Shown here: one piece after another, positions 9,316 through 17,148 of the stretch
How the letters are laid out: every line of letters starts with the position of its first letter
How positions within the stretch are numbered: position 1 is the stretch's first letter
Source: Bombella apis
Lineage (GTDB): Bacteria; Pseudomonadota; Alphaproteobacteria; Acetobacterales; Acetobacteraceae
Direction: 5' to 3'
Assembly (NCBI RefSeq): GCF_018221685.1
Contig: NZ_JAGJTM010000002.1
Span: forward strand, 23,749 to 87,748
Length of the DNA stretch: 64,000 bases
Translations under genes and position numbers: made by a program
The notes under the pieces: generated by a model
What the model was told of the DNA's origin: nothing
What the model saw: only the letters and a program-made list of their open reading frames with translations
Database searches by the model: none

Positions 9316-10266
9316 ATGGCGGTTTATACGGACCTCCAGGAAGGGGATTTGCGGGGCTTCCTGTCACTTTATGACATAGGGGAGCTTCGCTCTTTCACCG
9401 GGATTGCGGAAGGAATAGAGAACAGCAATTTTCTGGTGAAAACCACTCAGGGGCGCTTCATCCTGACGCTGTTTGAAAAACGCATGAAACCGGAGGAGCT
9501 CCCGTGGTTTCTTGGGCTGATGGCGCACCTGGCGGGAGAGGGGATAGCCTGTCCGCAGCCTGTCGTGGCGAAAGACGGGGTGGCTCTGCGCCAGCTGGCA
9601 GGTCGGCCTGCCATTCTGGTCAGTTTTCTGGAGGGGCAGTCTCTGGAGGTGGTAACCCCGCAGGCCTGTGAGCAGGTCGGGCGGAGTCTGGCACGTCTGC
9701 ATGAAGCCGGGCTGGGTTACAGGGCCGAGAGGGCCAATGCTCTGGCACCGGAAGGTTGGGTTGAGCTGTTCTCCCGGTGTACGGATGGTGGTGATGAGGC
9801 GGTGAAAGCCCTGATGGCGGAGGTCCGCACAGCTCTTTCAGCGCTTGTGGCAGCGTGGCCGGAGGCCGGGTCTCTGCCTCGTGGGCAGATTCATGCTGAC
9901 CTGTTCATGGATAATGTCTTTTTCCAGAATGGTCATCTCTCTGGCATCATTGATTTCTATTTCGCCTGTACGGACTTTCTTGCTTATGACCTGGCCATCT
10001 GTCTGAATGCCTGGTGTTTTGAGGACGAACGTCATTACCGGGAGGACAGGGCTGAGGCACTTTTGCGCGGGTATGAACAGGTTCGCCCGCTGAATGCTGC
10101 CGAACATCAGGCCCTGCCGATTCTGTGCCAGGGAGCGGCCATGCGGTTTCTGCTTACACGTCTGTATGATTGGGTGCATACGCCAGAGGGGGCTTTGGTA
10201 ACCAAAAAAGACCCTTGGGCCTATCAGAGACGGCTGCATCATTTCCGGAAGGCAGGCCATGTCTGA
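9316..10266 (+). CDS. thrB: Homoserine kinase (APH-fold type)
   Basis: A 316-residue kinase of the aminoglycoside-phosphotransferase fold, the form of ThrB found in many alphaproteobacteria and pseudomonads. It phosphorylates L-homoserine with ATP in threonine synthesis. The N-lobe shows GIAEGIENSNFLV (nucleotide loop) and RFILTLFEKR (Lys/Arg region). The C-lobe has the catalytic GQIHADLFMDNVFF loop and the metal-binding IIDFYFA (DFG-like). It starts 6 bp after ispH and its end overlaps rnhA by 8 bp, so the three genes should be translated from one message. Confidence 0.93.
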   Translation: MAVYTDLQEGDLRGFLSLYDIGELRSFTGIAEGIENSNFLVKTTQGRFILTLFEKRMKPEELPWFLGLMAHLAGEGIACPQPVVAKDGVALRQLAGRPAILVSFLEGQSLEVVTPQACEQVGRSLARLHEAGLGYRAERANALAPEGWVELFSRCTDGGDEAVKALMAEVRTALSALVAAWPEAGSLPRGQIHADLFMDNVFFQNGHLSGIIDFYFACTDFLAYDLAICLNAWCFEDERHYREDRAEALLRGYEQVRPLNAAEHQALPILCQGAAMRFLLTRLYDWVHTPEGALVTKKDPWAYQRRLHHFRKAGHV

Positions 10267-10750
10267 CAGGGCGGAGAAAGGGGACGCAGCTCCCAGCACG
10301 CAGGTGGATATCTGGACGGATGGAGGCTGCAAGCCCAATCCTGGGCCAGGTGGCTGGGGTATCCTGTTCCGTTGTCAGGGTCATGAGCGCACCATGAAAG
10401 GCGGGGCGGCGGAAACGACCAACAACCGCATGGAGCTTACGGCGGCTGCCGTTGCTCTGGAAACGCTGACACGCCCCTGTGTGGTCAATCTTTACACGGA
10501 CAGTGAGTATCTGCGGAATGGCATCACCCGGTGGCATACGGGCTGGGTACGGCGCAACTGGCGCAATGCATCGGGAGACCCTGTGGCCAACATGGATTTG
10601 TGGCGGCGTATCCTGGAGGCAGCCAAGCGGCATCAGGTGGACTGGCACTGGGTAAAAGGTCATTCCGGGCATGCAGAAAATGATCTGGTCGATCAGCTGG
10701 CGACTGAAGGGCGGGAAGAGCTGGAAGCCGGTTCTGCTGCCGGGGATTGA
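10259..10750 (+). CDS. rnhA: Ribonuclease HI
   Basis: RNase HI cleaves RNA in RNA-DNA hybrids, removing primers and R-loops. All catalytic acids are present: Asp21 (TDGGCKPNPG), Glu59 (NNRMELTA), Asp81 (YTDSEYL) and Asp145 (NDLVDQLA), with His135 in the flexible GHSGHAEND loop and the basic handle around WVRRNWRNASG. At 163 residues it is slightly longer than the E. coli enzyme because of about 15 N-terminal residues. Last gene of ispH-thrB-rnhA. Confidence 0.97.
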   Translation: MSDRAEKGDAAPSTQVDIWTDGGCKPNPGPGGWGILFRCQGHERTMKGGAAETTNNRMELTAAAVALETLTRPCVVNLYTDSEYLRNGITRWHTGWVRRNWRNASGDPVANMDLWRRILEAAKRHQVDWHWVKGHSGHAENDLVDQLATEGREELEAGSAAGD

Positions 10751-10791
10751 CGGTATTTGGAAGATTCTTGCCGAGAAATCTTTTCTGGGGC

Positions 10792-10820
10792 TTTACCTGT
10801 CGGGGGAGATTGGCTAGACA
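10792..10820 (+). promoter_or_regulatory. tRNA-Asn promoter (copy 1)
   Basis: TTTACC and TAGACA are separated by exactly 17 bp, with the tRNA starting 12 bp after the -10 element. The same arrangement (TTTACC, 17 bp, TAGATA) precedes copies 2 (11006-11034) and 3 (11220-11248). Each tRNA therefore seems to have its own promoter as well as its own terminator. Confidence 0.55.
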
Positions 10821-10832
10821 GGCTCCAGCTGA

Positions 10833-10908
10833 TCCCGAATAGCTCAGTTGGTAGAGCAAGCGACTGTTAATCGCTGGGTCGTAGGTTCGAGTCCTACTTC
10901 GGGAGCCA
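10833..10908 (+). tRNA. tRNA-Asn(GTT), copy 1
   Basis: 76-nt cloverleaf: acceptor TCCCGAA / TTCGGGA, anticodon stem AGCGA / TCGCT around loop CTGTTAA (anticodon GTT), T-loop GGTTCGAGTCC, and an encoded CCA end. First of three identical genes. Confidence 0.97.
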
Positions 10909-10920
10909 GCCTTTCATTCA

Positions 10921-10949
10921 GGTCCGGGCCATATGGCTGCGGGCCTTTT
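10921..10949 (+). terminator. Terminator after tRNA-Asn copy 1
   Basis: GGTCCG / CGGGCC stem with an inner GGCC-ATAT-GGC pairing and a CTTTTC tail. The same element recurs at 11135-11163 and, with one base change and a longer T tail, at 11349-11377. Confidence 0.6.
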
Positions 10950-11046
10950 CTGTATCCGGAGCGGATACGGGTGAAATTATTTTCTAATTTGCTGAAAAAA
11001 GGGGCTTTACCTGCCGGAGGAGATTGGCTAGATAGGCTCCAGCTGA

Positions 11047-11122
11047 TCCCGAATAGCTCAGTTGGTAGAGCAAGCGACTGTTAATCGCTGGGTCGTAGGT
11101 TCGAGTCCTACTTCGGGAGCCA
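11047..11122 (+). tRNA. tRNA-Asn(GTT), copy 2
   Basis: Identical to copy 1, displaced by exactly 214 bp; anticodon GTT, encoded CCA. Confidence 0.97.
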
Positions 11123-11260
11123 GCCTTTCATTCAGGTCCGGGCCATATGGCTGCGGGCCTTTTCTGTATCCGGAGCGGATACGGGTGAAATTATTTTCTA
11201 ATTTGCTGAAAAAAGGGGCTTTACCTGCCGGAGGAGATTGGCTAGATAGGCTCCAGCTGA

Positions 11261-11336
11261 TCCCGAATAGCTCAGTTGGTAGAGCAAGCGACTGTTAATC
11301 GCTGGGTCGTAGGTTCGAGTCCTACTTCGGGAGCCA
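11261..11336 (+). tRNA. tRNA-Asn(GTT), copy 3
   Basis: Identical to copies 1 and 2; the downstream sequence diverges about 22 bp after the CCA end, inside the terminator loop. Confidence 0.97.
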
Positions 11337-11459
11337 GCCTTTCATTCAGGTCCGGGCCGTATGGCTGCGGGCCTTTTTCATGCTTCCCATAAAATAAAAC
11401 AGCATGTTGTGGTTCTGCCAGTTTCTGTCTTATCGTATGATAAGGGTGTGGAATAATGC

Positions 11460-11999
11460 ATGATTGAAGGGCACGAACAGAGCATGACAGGCACCGTACA
11501 GACGCAGGGTTCGCAGAGCATCAATTATGCGACGGTGACGTGGGACCAGCTGCATCGGGATGCCCGCCTTCTGGCCACGGAGCTGATGCGCAAATATCGT
11601 CCGTTTCGTGGCATTGTGGCCATCACGAGGGGAGGGCTGATTCCAGCGGCCATTCTGGGGCGGGAGCTGGGATGCCGTCTGATCGAGAGCGTGTCTGTCG
11701 TCAGTTATGCAGGTGAGGAAGGAACCCAGCAGGAACCAAAGCTGCTGAAAGCCCCGGAAGCCGCAGGTGATGGGGAAGGGTTTCTGATCGTGGATGATCT
11801 TGTGGATTCGGGGGTGACGGCCCGTTATGTGCGGGAGATGCTACCTAAAGCTGTTTTTGCCTGTTTGTATGCCAAGCCGGATGGGCGGCCCTGTACCGAT
11901 CATTTCGTGACAGAAGTGCCGCAGGATACGTGGGTTCTCTTCCCATGGGACATGGCGCCGCAGTTTGTTGCGCCGCTGAACCGCAGTCACAAGGCGTAA
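11460..11999 (+). CDS. gpt: Xanthine(-guanine) phosphoribosyltransferase
   Basis: Purine-salvage enzyme converting xanthine, guanine or hypoxanthine plus PRPP to the nucleotide. The 179-residue protein has the type I phosphoribosyltransferase core: AITRGGLIPAAILGREL (residues 55-71) and the PRPP-binding loop LIVDDLVDSGVTA (109-121), followed by LYAKPDG and a C-terminal WVLFPWDM hood, as in Gpt proteins. Residues 1-20 are extra and an ATG at 11484 is a possible alternative start. A perfect 6-bp inverted repeat (11429-11444) lies 15 bp upstream of the first ATG and could be an operator. Cytosolic, peripheral to the membrane in E. coli. Confidence 0.88.
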   Translation: MIEGHEQSMTGTVQTQGSQSINYATVTWDQLHRDARLLATELMRKYRPFRGIVAITRGGLIPAAILGRELGCRLIESVSVVSYAGEEGTQQEPKLLKAPEAAGDGEGFLIVDDLVDSGVTARYVREMLPKAVFACLYAKPDGRPCTDHFVTEVPQDTWVLFPWDMAPQFVAPLNRSHKA

Positions 12000-12079
12000 T
12001 TTTTTGAAAAAACACTTTTTTCATACAAGAAAGTCCCTTGCCTGTACGGTGAAGTCCCTTTAAGAAGGCATCACGTCGT

Positions 12080-12156
12080 CGGGGCGTGGCGCAGCCTGGT
12101 AGCGCGCCTGTTTTGGGTACAGGAGGCCCCCGGTTCGAGTCCGGGCGCCCCGACCA
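12080..12156 (+). tRNA. tRNA-Pro(TGG)
   Basis: 77-nt cloverleaf: acceptor CGGGGCG / CGCCCCG, anticodon stem CCTGT / ACAGG with loop TTTGGGT (anticodon TGG), T-arm CCCGGTTCGAGTCCGGG, encoded CCA. Confidence 0.97.
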
Positions 12157-12176
12157 CGTCATGCAGCAAGGCAGGA

Positions 12177-12253
12177 GCGCCCTTAGCTCAGCTGGATAGA
12201 GCAACAGCCTTCTAAGCTGTGGGTCGCTGGTTCGAATCCAGCAGGGCGCACCA
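12177..12253 (+). tRNA. tRNA-Arg(TCT)
   Basis: 77-nt cloverleaf 20 bp after tRNA-Pro: acceptor GCGCCCT / AGGGCGC, anticodon stem ACAGC / GCTGT with loop CTTCTAA (anticodon TCT), encoded CCA. Probably co-transcribed with tRNA-Pro. Confidence 0.97.
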
Positions 12254-12643
12254 TTATGCCGCCTTGTAGTGTCGCTCCGTTGCAGAGTAGTCTCCCTATA
12301 AAATATCCGTTGGGCTCATGTAGTTCTGGCCTGTCGCCTGCATGCAGGTGCGGGTGGTGGATGTGCGTTACATAGTAAAATCTGTCCATAATGTGCTTCT
12401 GGCTGCCCTGAAGAGGAAGCGGGACGTGATGGTGCGTAAGCATATTGTTATCTGGATAAGAGATGGAGGTGCGAAGGAAGGTTGAAGCAGGGACGTGGTG
12501 GTCTATTATCATTATGTTTTTTTTATTTAGTACATTATTCTTTACTGTTTTTTGTTAACAAATTTCTTTCATGAAAGGGGATGTTTACATTTTTTCTGCC
12601 CTGTTATAACTTGCTTCATAACCTGATGTAATGAGGTGTTACC
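12254..12643 (+). other. 390-bp intergenic region with a probable promoter
   Basis: No convincing gene. The first two thirds are of normal composition and hold a 47-codon frame (12342-12485) without a Shine-Dalgarno. The last 140 bp are AT-rich and include a likely promoter for the next gene: TTTACA at 12584 and TATAAC at 12605 (15-bp spacing, slightly short), giving a leader of about 27 nt. Confidence 0.4.
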
Positions 12644-13273
12644 ATGAGTGAGAATCGTTTGCAGCGTCTTTGGGTCATGGACTGGTTCGGTCATGTGATC
12701 GATCAGCCTTCAGAGGGTGGTCCACTGATCCGCGATTATCTTTCTCCGGGGGCTTATCCGGACACGTTTGTATTGTCTTCCTGGCCGCTGAAAACGCCGG
12801 CCCGTGTCATGTTCCGCCATACGTCGAGCGTTGCCCAGAACCTGCCGGATGCCCAGTTCGTGGCTGCAGGTGAGAATCTGGTCGCTCTTGAAGACCAGGA
12901 TTCCGGCACGTTCTTCTCGATCAATCCGCGCAATAACGATACACACTGGAATTCTCCGGCTGTTTATGACTGGGAGCGCTTCATCCTTCTGACCAAGGAG
13001 ATGCTGGATGGCTTTGCCGTCCTCCAGGATCGTTCTTATGGTGAGGTGCAGATGAGCGGGCATCCGGTTCCTGCTCTGGTATGGCCTTCCGTTGCTGAGA
13101 ATATCGGCAATTTCGCCTGGCTGGGTGGGTTTGCCTTCTCCATCACGCGCAATCTGGAGAATCTGGCCAAGATTGGTGCGACTGCGCCGGGTAAATCTGT
13201 GGATGTGACCCTGGTCAGCCCGCATGGTGATATTGCCAAGCTGTCCATTGTTCGTTCAGAGAAAGAACTGTAA
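12644..13273 (+). CDS. Uncharacterised trefoil/fascin-like protein (paralogue A)
   Basis: 209 residues, no signal peptide or membrane segment. It is similar along its whole length to the next gene. Shared blocks are MDWFGHV (12-18), NLVALEDQDSGTFFSINPRN (78-97), WERFILL (110-116) and a C-terminal LENLAKIG region. The order V-A-L, G-x-Y/F-x-S, W-E-x-F is what one repeat of a fascin-like beta-trefoil looks like; this is an inference from pattern. A good Shine-Dalgarno (GAGGTG, 6-nt spacing) supports the start, and a strong terminator follows the stop, so it is expressed on its own. Function unknown. Glycan genes around it suggest a sugar-related role. Confidence 0.75.
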   Translation: MSENRLQRLWVMDWFGHVIDQPSEGGPLIRDYLSPGAYPDTFVLSSWPLKTPARVMFRHTSSVAQNLPDAQFVAAGENLVALEDQDSGTFFSINPRNNDTHWNSPAVYDWERFILLTKEMLDGFAVLQDRSYGEVQMSGHPVPALVWPSVAENIGNFAWLGGFAFSITRNLENLAKIGATAPGKSVDVTLVSPHGDIAKLSIVRSEKEL

Positions 13274-13282
13274 GAAATTTCG

Positions 13283-13314
13283 TCCCATCCCTCCTGCGAG
13301 GGATGGGATTTTTT
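13283..13314 (+). terminator. Rho-independent terminator after paralogue A
   Basis: Perfect 11-bp stem TCCCATCCCTC / GAGGGATGGGA, 4-nt loop CTGC, and a run of six T. Confidence 0.92.
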
Positions 13315-13403
13315 ACGTTAGACAGAACTGTCATTTGCGAGCCAGAGAGTTTCAGGCGAAGAAATTTCAAGTGGATTTGATGCTGTTTTTGGGGAAATGA
13401 GTG

Positions 13404-14051
13404 ATGTCCGGGGACGTTTTGCCTTACTCATTTGATAAAGTCTGGTTCATGGACTGTTTCGGGCACGTTTTGTGCTATGCGCCGTATCGTAAGGTGCTGG
13501 CGCGGGTTCCGTTACAGGGTTCTTTTCTGAGTGGGTTCGTGGCAGGTCCCTGTCCTTTTCCTAATAATTTCATACCGCAGTGGCGTAATATTTTTAACAG
13601 CCTGGTTGAGTTGCCTCCGTTCAGGATATGCCCACAGGATGGGGGGCTGGTAGCCTTACATAATGAAAAGACAGGTCATTACCTCAGCATAAATCCGTCG
13701 AACAACAAGACCGCTTTTTCTCCGGTTATCGCCGACTGGGAGCTGTTCTGCCCTCTTCGGTATGATGTTTATGTGGGGCTGCTCGTTGTTACGGACCCCG
13801 GCATGGCCGAGATTTTCTGTGAAAATGACGAACGGGAGGTTTCGGGGCTTTATTTTCTGGGGCCGGGTGACAATAAGCCGTTTGTTGCCAGTTTTGATAG
13901 AAAACGCATTGGTTTTCTGGAGAACCTTTCTACATTTGCGAGAATAGGTCGCCTGAAAAAGGGAGAGACTGCAAAGTTTCTTTTCAGGGGATTTATATCC
14001 GGGAAAGAGTACATCATGCGCATCACGCGCCTTAAAGAGATAGCGTTCTGA
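13404..14051 (+). CDS. Uncharacterised trefoil/fascin-like protein (paralogue B)
   Basis: 215 residues from the ATG at 13404 (GGGGA Shine-Dalgarno 8 nt upstream; a GTG at 13401 is in frame). It is a diverged paralogue of the preceding gene: MDCFGHV (16-22), LVALHNEKTGHYLSINPSNN (82-101), DWELF (111-115) and a C-terminal LENLSTFARIGRLKKGE block align in the same order. Base composition is more AT-rich than that of paralogue A. It ends 8 bp before the GT32-like gene, whose ribosome-binding site overlaps the gap, so the two are co-expressed. No enzyme motif is visible; a carbohydrate- or protein-binding role is the simplest guess. Confidence 0.75.
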   Translation: MSGDVLPYSFDKVWFMDCFGHVLCYAPYRKVLARVPLQGSFLSGFVAGPCPFPNNFIPQWRNIFNSLVELPPFRICPQDGGLVALHNEKTGHYLSINPSNNKTAFSPVIADWELFCPLRYDVYVGLLVVTDPGMAEIFCENDEREVSGLYFLGPGDNKPFVASFDRKRIGFLENLSTFARIGRLKKGETAKFLFRGFISGKEYIMRITRLKEIAF

Positions 14052-14059
14052 GGGGCATC

Positions 14060-15109
14060 ATGTTTGTTTCCCGCTACAATACTTATCTGGCCGTTATCGA
14101 TCGTGAGATCGTACAGAAATTTTTATGCACCTATTACGAGGATGATGCCCCACCGGCTGCAACAGAAGACGATATTGAGGCTGCGGGGTTTGAGGTTCAT
14201 CGGCAGGTTGTTACGCGCGTTGGATTTTACAGGAAGGGGCAGGGCTACCTTTCTGCCAGACCGGATCTGTCCAACGGGTACAGCAATGTCATGCAGGATC
14301 GTGAGACGTTTCGCCTGATTGATCCTTCAATCCTGCCACCTCCTGTGCCGGAAATGCCAGAAGAAGCCCACATTGCTCACAAAATCCACCAGATCGGCAT
14401 TTTCCCCAAAGAACCGGGCGTCTATCCGGAAGCATTCATAGAGAACAGAAATAACATTGTCGCCCTGAATCAGAATTATACATTCTATTTCTGGTCGGAA
14501 GGTGGCTATTATGACATCGAGGAATTCATACAGAAGCACTATGGTGAGGAAATACTGAAATATTACAGGGCGATAAGTCCTGATTATCTGGCTGCCAGAG
14601 CTGACTTTTTCCGCTACCTGTGCCTGTACGCCATCGGTGGCGTGTATCTCGATCTAAAAACCGCCATGTCATATCCTTTGGACTTGGTCGTGAGGCCGGA
14701 AGACCGGTTTCTGCTGTCATTCTGGTGCCATGGTGCCCGTCCGCATACGGAAATCGAGCACATCCCGTATGGCGAGTACGAACAGTATTACATCATCTGT
14801 GCCGCGGGTCATCCGCTGATGCGCCGTATCATACAGCAGGTCCTGTGCAGTATTGCCCTCTACAAACGTCCCATTCATGGGACAGGGGCTTATGGCATCC
14901 TGCGGGTTACAGGGCCTCTGCTTTATTCAATGATCGTGCATGAATACCGTGACCGGTATGAAGATATTGTGAGGCAGATTCACAGTTTCTCCAACGGGAT
15001 CGAATATACCATCTTTGATGATAACATGGCCCATCATGAACATGTGGGGAAGGATACGCATTACAGCCGGAGGGAGTCGAACATCATCAACTCCGAGATG
15101 CTGATCTGA
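14060..15109 (+). CDS. GT32-type glycosyltransferase (DXD sugar-binding family)
   Basis: 349 residues. The catalytic part (about 104-300) shows the OCH1/capsule-synthesis GT32 pattern: IAHKIHQIG, then ARADFFRYLCLYAIGGVYLD (179-198) followed by LKTAM. The usual second acid of the DXD site is replaced by lysine (YLDLK), so metal use may differ. A HGTGAYGILRVTGP segment matches the family's later conserved region. Residues 50-90 carry the short signature seen in the neighbouring small proteins (VGFYRKGQGYLSARP then RETFRL). It follows paralogue B by 8 bp and precedes the glucanase by about 30 bp. Cytosolic; sugar substrate unknown. Confidence 0.78.
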   Translation: MFVSRYNTYLAVIDREIVQKFLCTYYEDDAPPAATEDDIEAAGFEVHRQVVTRVGFYRKGQGYLSARPDLSNGYSNVMQDRETFRLIDPSILPPPVPEMPEEAHIAHKIHQIGIFPKEPGVYPEAFIENRNNIVALNQNYTFYFWSEGGYYDIEEFIQKHYGEEILKYYRAISPDYLAARADFFRYLCLYAIGGVYLDLKTAMSYPLDLVVRPEDRFLLSFWCHGARPHTEIEHIPYGEYEQYYIICAAGHPLMRRIIQQVLCSIALYKRPIHGTGAYGILRVTGPLLYSMIVHEYRDRYEDIVRQIHSFSNGIEYTIFDDNMAHHEHVGKDTHYSRRESNIINSEMLI

Positions 15110-15138
15110 TCCCTGTGTGACGATGTGATGTAGAGGAG

Positions 15139-16569
15139 ATGGTGCCCGTGACGATGATTCAACCTGTGCGCCGTATTTCCAGAGGCCTGCGGATGCTGCT
15201 GGCCGGGATTGGCCTTTCTCTTTCATTTTGCGGTGGCGTGACGGGCGCCAGAGCCGATGATTACTCCCTGTCATCTCAGGACAGCATTTTCTTGAGTGAT
15301 CTGGAGCATCGAACCTTCAACTGGTTCTGGGAGACGGCCAATCCCAGGAATGGTCTGGTGCCGGACCGTGCTCCCCTGCCACATGGGGCTGCCAGTATTG
15401 CCAGTGTAGGATTTGGTCTGACAGCTTATGGTATCGGGGTGGAGCGGGGTTATATCACACGGCAGCAGGCCGTGGAGCGGACCCTCCTGACCTTGCGGTT
15501 TCTGGCGGCGTTGCCACAGGGTGATGAGGCCAGCGGTACGGCAGGAACCCACGGCTTCTTCTATCATTTTCTGGACCCGGAGACGGGGCTGCGGGTGGCA
15601 GACTGGTCGGAGCTATCCAGCATAGATACGGCACTGCTGATGGGCGGTGTTCTGTTTGCACAGTCCTATTATGACAGGTCCGACAGGCAGGAAGCTGAAA
15701 TCCGGACACTGGCCGAGACATTATACGGTCGGGTGGACTGGCAGTGGATGACCGGTGGCAAAAGCCCTTGGCTGAGCATGGGGTGGATGCCGCCGGGTCA
15801 TTTCCTGTCTTCACAGTGGACAGGATATAATGAAGGGCTGATGCTGTACCTGCTGGCTCTTGGGTCTCCGACACATGCCCTGCCTGCTGAAACATGGGAT
15901 CGCTGGACGGAAACTCACAAGGGGCAGCAGGGGAGTTTTTATGGGCGTGACCTGCTCAATTTTGCTCCCCTGTTTGGGCATCAGTATAGTGAATGTTGGG
16001 TAGATTTCCGCGATATTCTGGATAAGGCAAGTCGGCAGCGTGGTTATAACTACTTCCAGAACAGCCAGAGAGCGGTCTACGCACAGCGGGAGTATGCCCG
16101 CCAGAATCCGGGACATTGGAAGGATTATGGTTCAGACATCTGGGGGTTGACGGCTTCGGATGGACCGGGGGATGCCTACAGGGATGTTGATGGTCAGCGG
16201 CGTCATTTTCTGGCGTACAGCGCCCGTGGGGCCGGACGGGATTATGTGTTGGATGACGGCACGATTGCGCCTACGGCAGCAGGTGGGTCTGTAGCTTTTG
16301 CGCCAGAAATTGCCTTGCCGGCACTTCAGGCCATGAAGGCCCGATACGGTAGTCGGGTTTATAACCAGTACGGTTTTCTTGATGCATTCAATCCCAGTTT
16401 TTCTGATGGGAAGGACGGTTTCTGGGTTGATGGCCAGCAGCTCGGGATTGACCAGGGGCCCATCCTGCTGATGACCGAAAACCTTCGTAGCGGGCTGGTC
16501 TGGAATGTCATGAAGAAGAACCCGTTCCTGCAAAGGGGGCTTCAGCAGGCAGGATTTGAAAAACGTTAG
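15139..16569 (+). CDS. Secreted GH144-type glucanase (glycoamylase-like)
   Basis: 476 residues with an N-terminal signal peptide (basic start, hydrophobic LLAGIGLSLSFCGG, AxA-like cleavage near GARADD), so it is exported. The body is an alpha/alpha-barrel of the PF10091/GH144 type: RTFNWFWETANPRNGLVPDR, SIASVGFGLTAYGIGVERG, WTGYNEGLMLYLLALGSPTH, LFGHQYSECWVDFR and GSVAFAPEIALPAL. Characterised GH144 members are endo-beta-1,2-glucanases; others are unassigned. The AGGAG ribosome-binding site touches the first ATG, so the in-frame GTG at 15148 (9-nt spacing) may be the true start. It sits downstream of the GT32-like gene, suggesting synthesis and trimming of one glucan. Confidence 0.85.
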   Translation: MVPVTMIQPVRRISRGLRMLLAGIGLSLSFCGGVTGARADDYSLSSQDSIFLSDLEHRTFNWFWETANPRNGLVPDRAPLPHGAASIASVGFGLTAYGIGVERGYITRQQAVERTLLTLRFLAALPQGDEASGTAGTHGFFYHFLDPETGLRVADWSELSSIDTALLMGGVLFAQSYYDRSDRQEAEIRTLAETLYGRVDWQWMTGGKSPWLSMGWMPPGHFLSSQWTGYNEGLMLYLLALGSPTHALPAETWDRWTETHKGQQGSFYGRDLLNFAPLFGHQYSECWVDFRDILDKASRQRGYNYFQNSQRAVYAQREYARQNPGHWKDYGSDIWGLTASDGPGDAYRDVDGQRRHFLAYSARGAGRDYVLDDGTIAPTAAGGSVAFAPEIALPALQAMKARYGSRVYNQYGFLDAFNPSFSDGKDGFWVDGQQLGIDQGPILLMTENLRSGLVWNVMKKNPFLQRGLQQAGFEKR

Positions 16570-16578
16570 TCTGCCCTG

Positions 16579-17148
16579 TCAGACGAGTTTTATGGACTCT
16601 TCCAGCAGGGAGGAGGCTGATGGTGGCCTGATCCCTGCTGAGGCCTGCTGTATGATGAAGGTTTCAAATCCAGCCCGTACAGCATGACGGGCTGAGGCCA
16701 GAACGCAGACATCCAGCGCTACGCCGCACAGAAAAACCCGTGTGACGCCAAGGCCGTTCAGCAGGTCTGTCAGGCCAGTGCTGCGTCCGCTATCGTCATG
16801 AAAAGCAGAGTTTGAGTCCGCATCGGTTGCTGTTCCTTTGCGGATGATATGGGTAATGCGTCGCTGGTCCAACCCCCCTACCAGAGCAGCGCCGTCTGTC
16901 CCGGCAATGCAATGGGCAGGCCATGGGCCGTTCTGCTCTTTGAAGGAACAATGGCCCATGGGGTGCCAATCCTGGGAAGCGACGACGGCCCTGAAATTCA
17001 GATGGCTGAGGCCATTGATGGCGTGCAGAAGGTCATGCCCGCCGGGAACGGGGAGGGCGCCGCCGGGCATGAAGTCATTCTGCATGTCGATGATCAGCAG
17101 TGCATCTTGGGCGCTTATGCCATGAGGCAGCAGGATGTGGCTGTTCAT
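16579..17148 (-). CDS. pncA: Nicotinamidase
   Basis: Hydrolyses nicotinamide to nicotinate for NAD recycling. The 189-residue cysteine hydrolase keeps its triad Asp21 (IIDMQNDF), Lys104 (IIRKGT) and Cys148 (ALDVCV), plus the metal ligands Asp60/His62 (SQDWHP) and His79 (WPAHC), and a cis-peptide GVALDVC loop. Its ATG overlaps the corC stop by 4 bp (ATGA), so the two genes are translationally coupled. Convergent with the glucanase gene, 9 bp apart. Confidence 0.93.
   Translation of the reverse strand: MNSHILLPHGISAQDALLIIDMQNDFMPGGALPVPGGHDLLHAINGLSHLNFRAVVASQDWHPMGHCSFKEQNGPWPAHCIAGTDGAALVGGLDQRRITHIIRKGTATDADSNSAFHDDSGRSTGLTDLLNGLGVTRVFLCGVALDVCVLASARHAVRAGFETFIIQQASAGIRPPSASSLLEESIKLV

Larger units (their letters stand above)
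10833..11260 (+). repeat. Tandem 214-bp repeat carrying tRNA-Asn
   Basis: The unit 10833-11046 is repeated identically at 11047-11260. A third, partial copy (tRNA plus about 22 bp) follows at 11261. Each full unit holds the tRNA, a hairpin terminator (GGTCCG/CGGGCC stem) and the promoter of the next copy. Identity extends through non-functional spacer, so the duplication is recent or kept uniform by recombination. Confidence 0.95.

Noticed and set aside
10848..11298. Two identical 78-codon plus-strand frames across the tRNA-Asn copies
   Set aside because: They consist of translated tRNA-Asn and its spacer (VEQATVNRWVVGSSPTSGA type), a well-known false gene.
12342..12485. 47-codon plus-strand frame in the intergenic region after tRNA-Arg
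   Set aside because: Sequence looks protein-like, but there is no ribosome-binding site and no recognised homologue; not enough to call a gene.
11845..12512. Minus-strand frames of 119 and 109 codons
   Set aside because: They contain the typical translated-tRNA phrases (SNRGPPVPKTGALPGCATP; VRPAGFEPATHSLEG) antisense to tRNA-Pro and tRNA-Arg.
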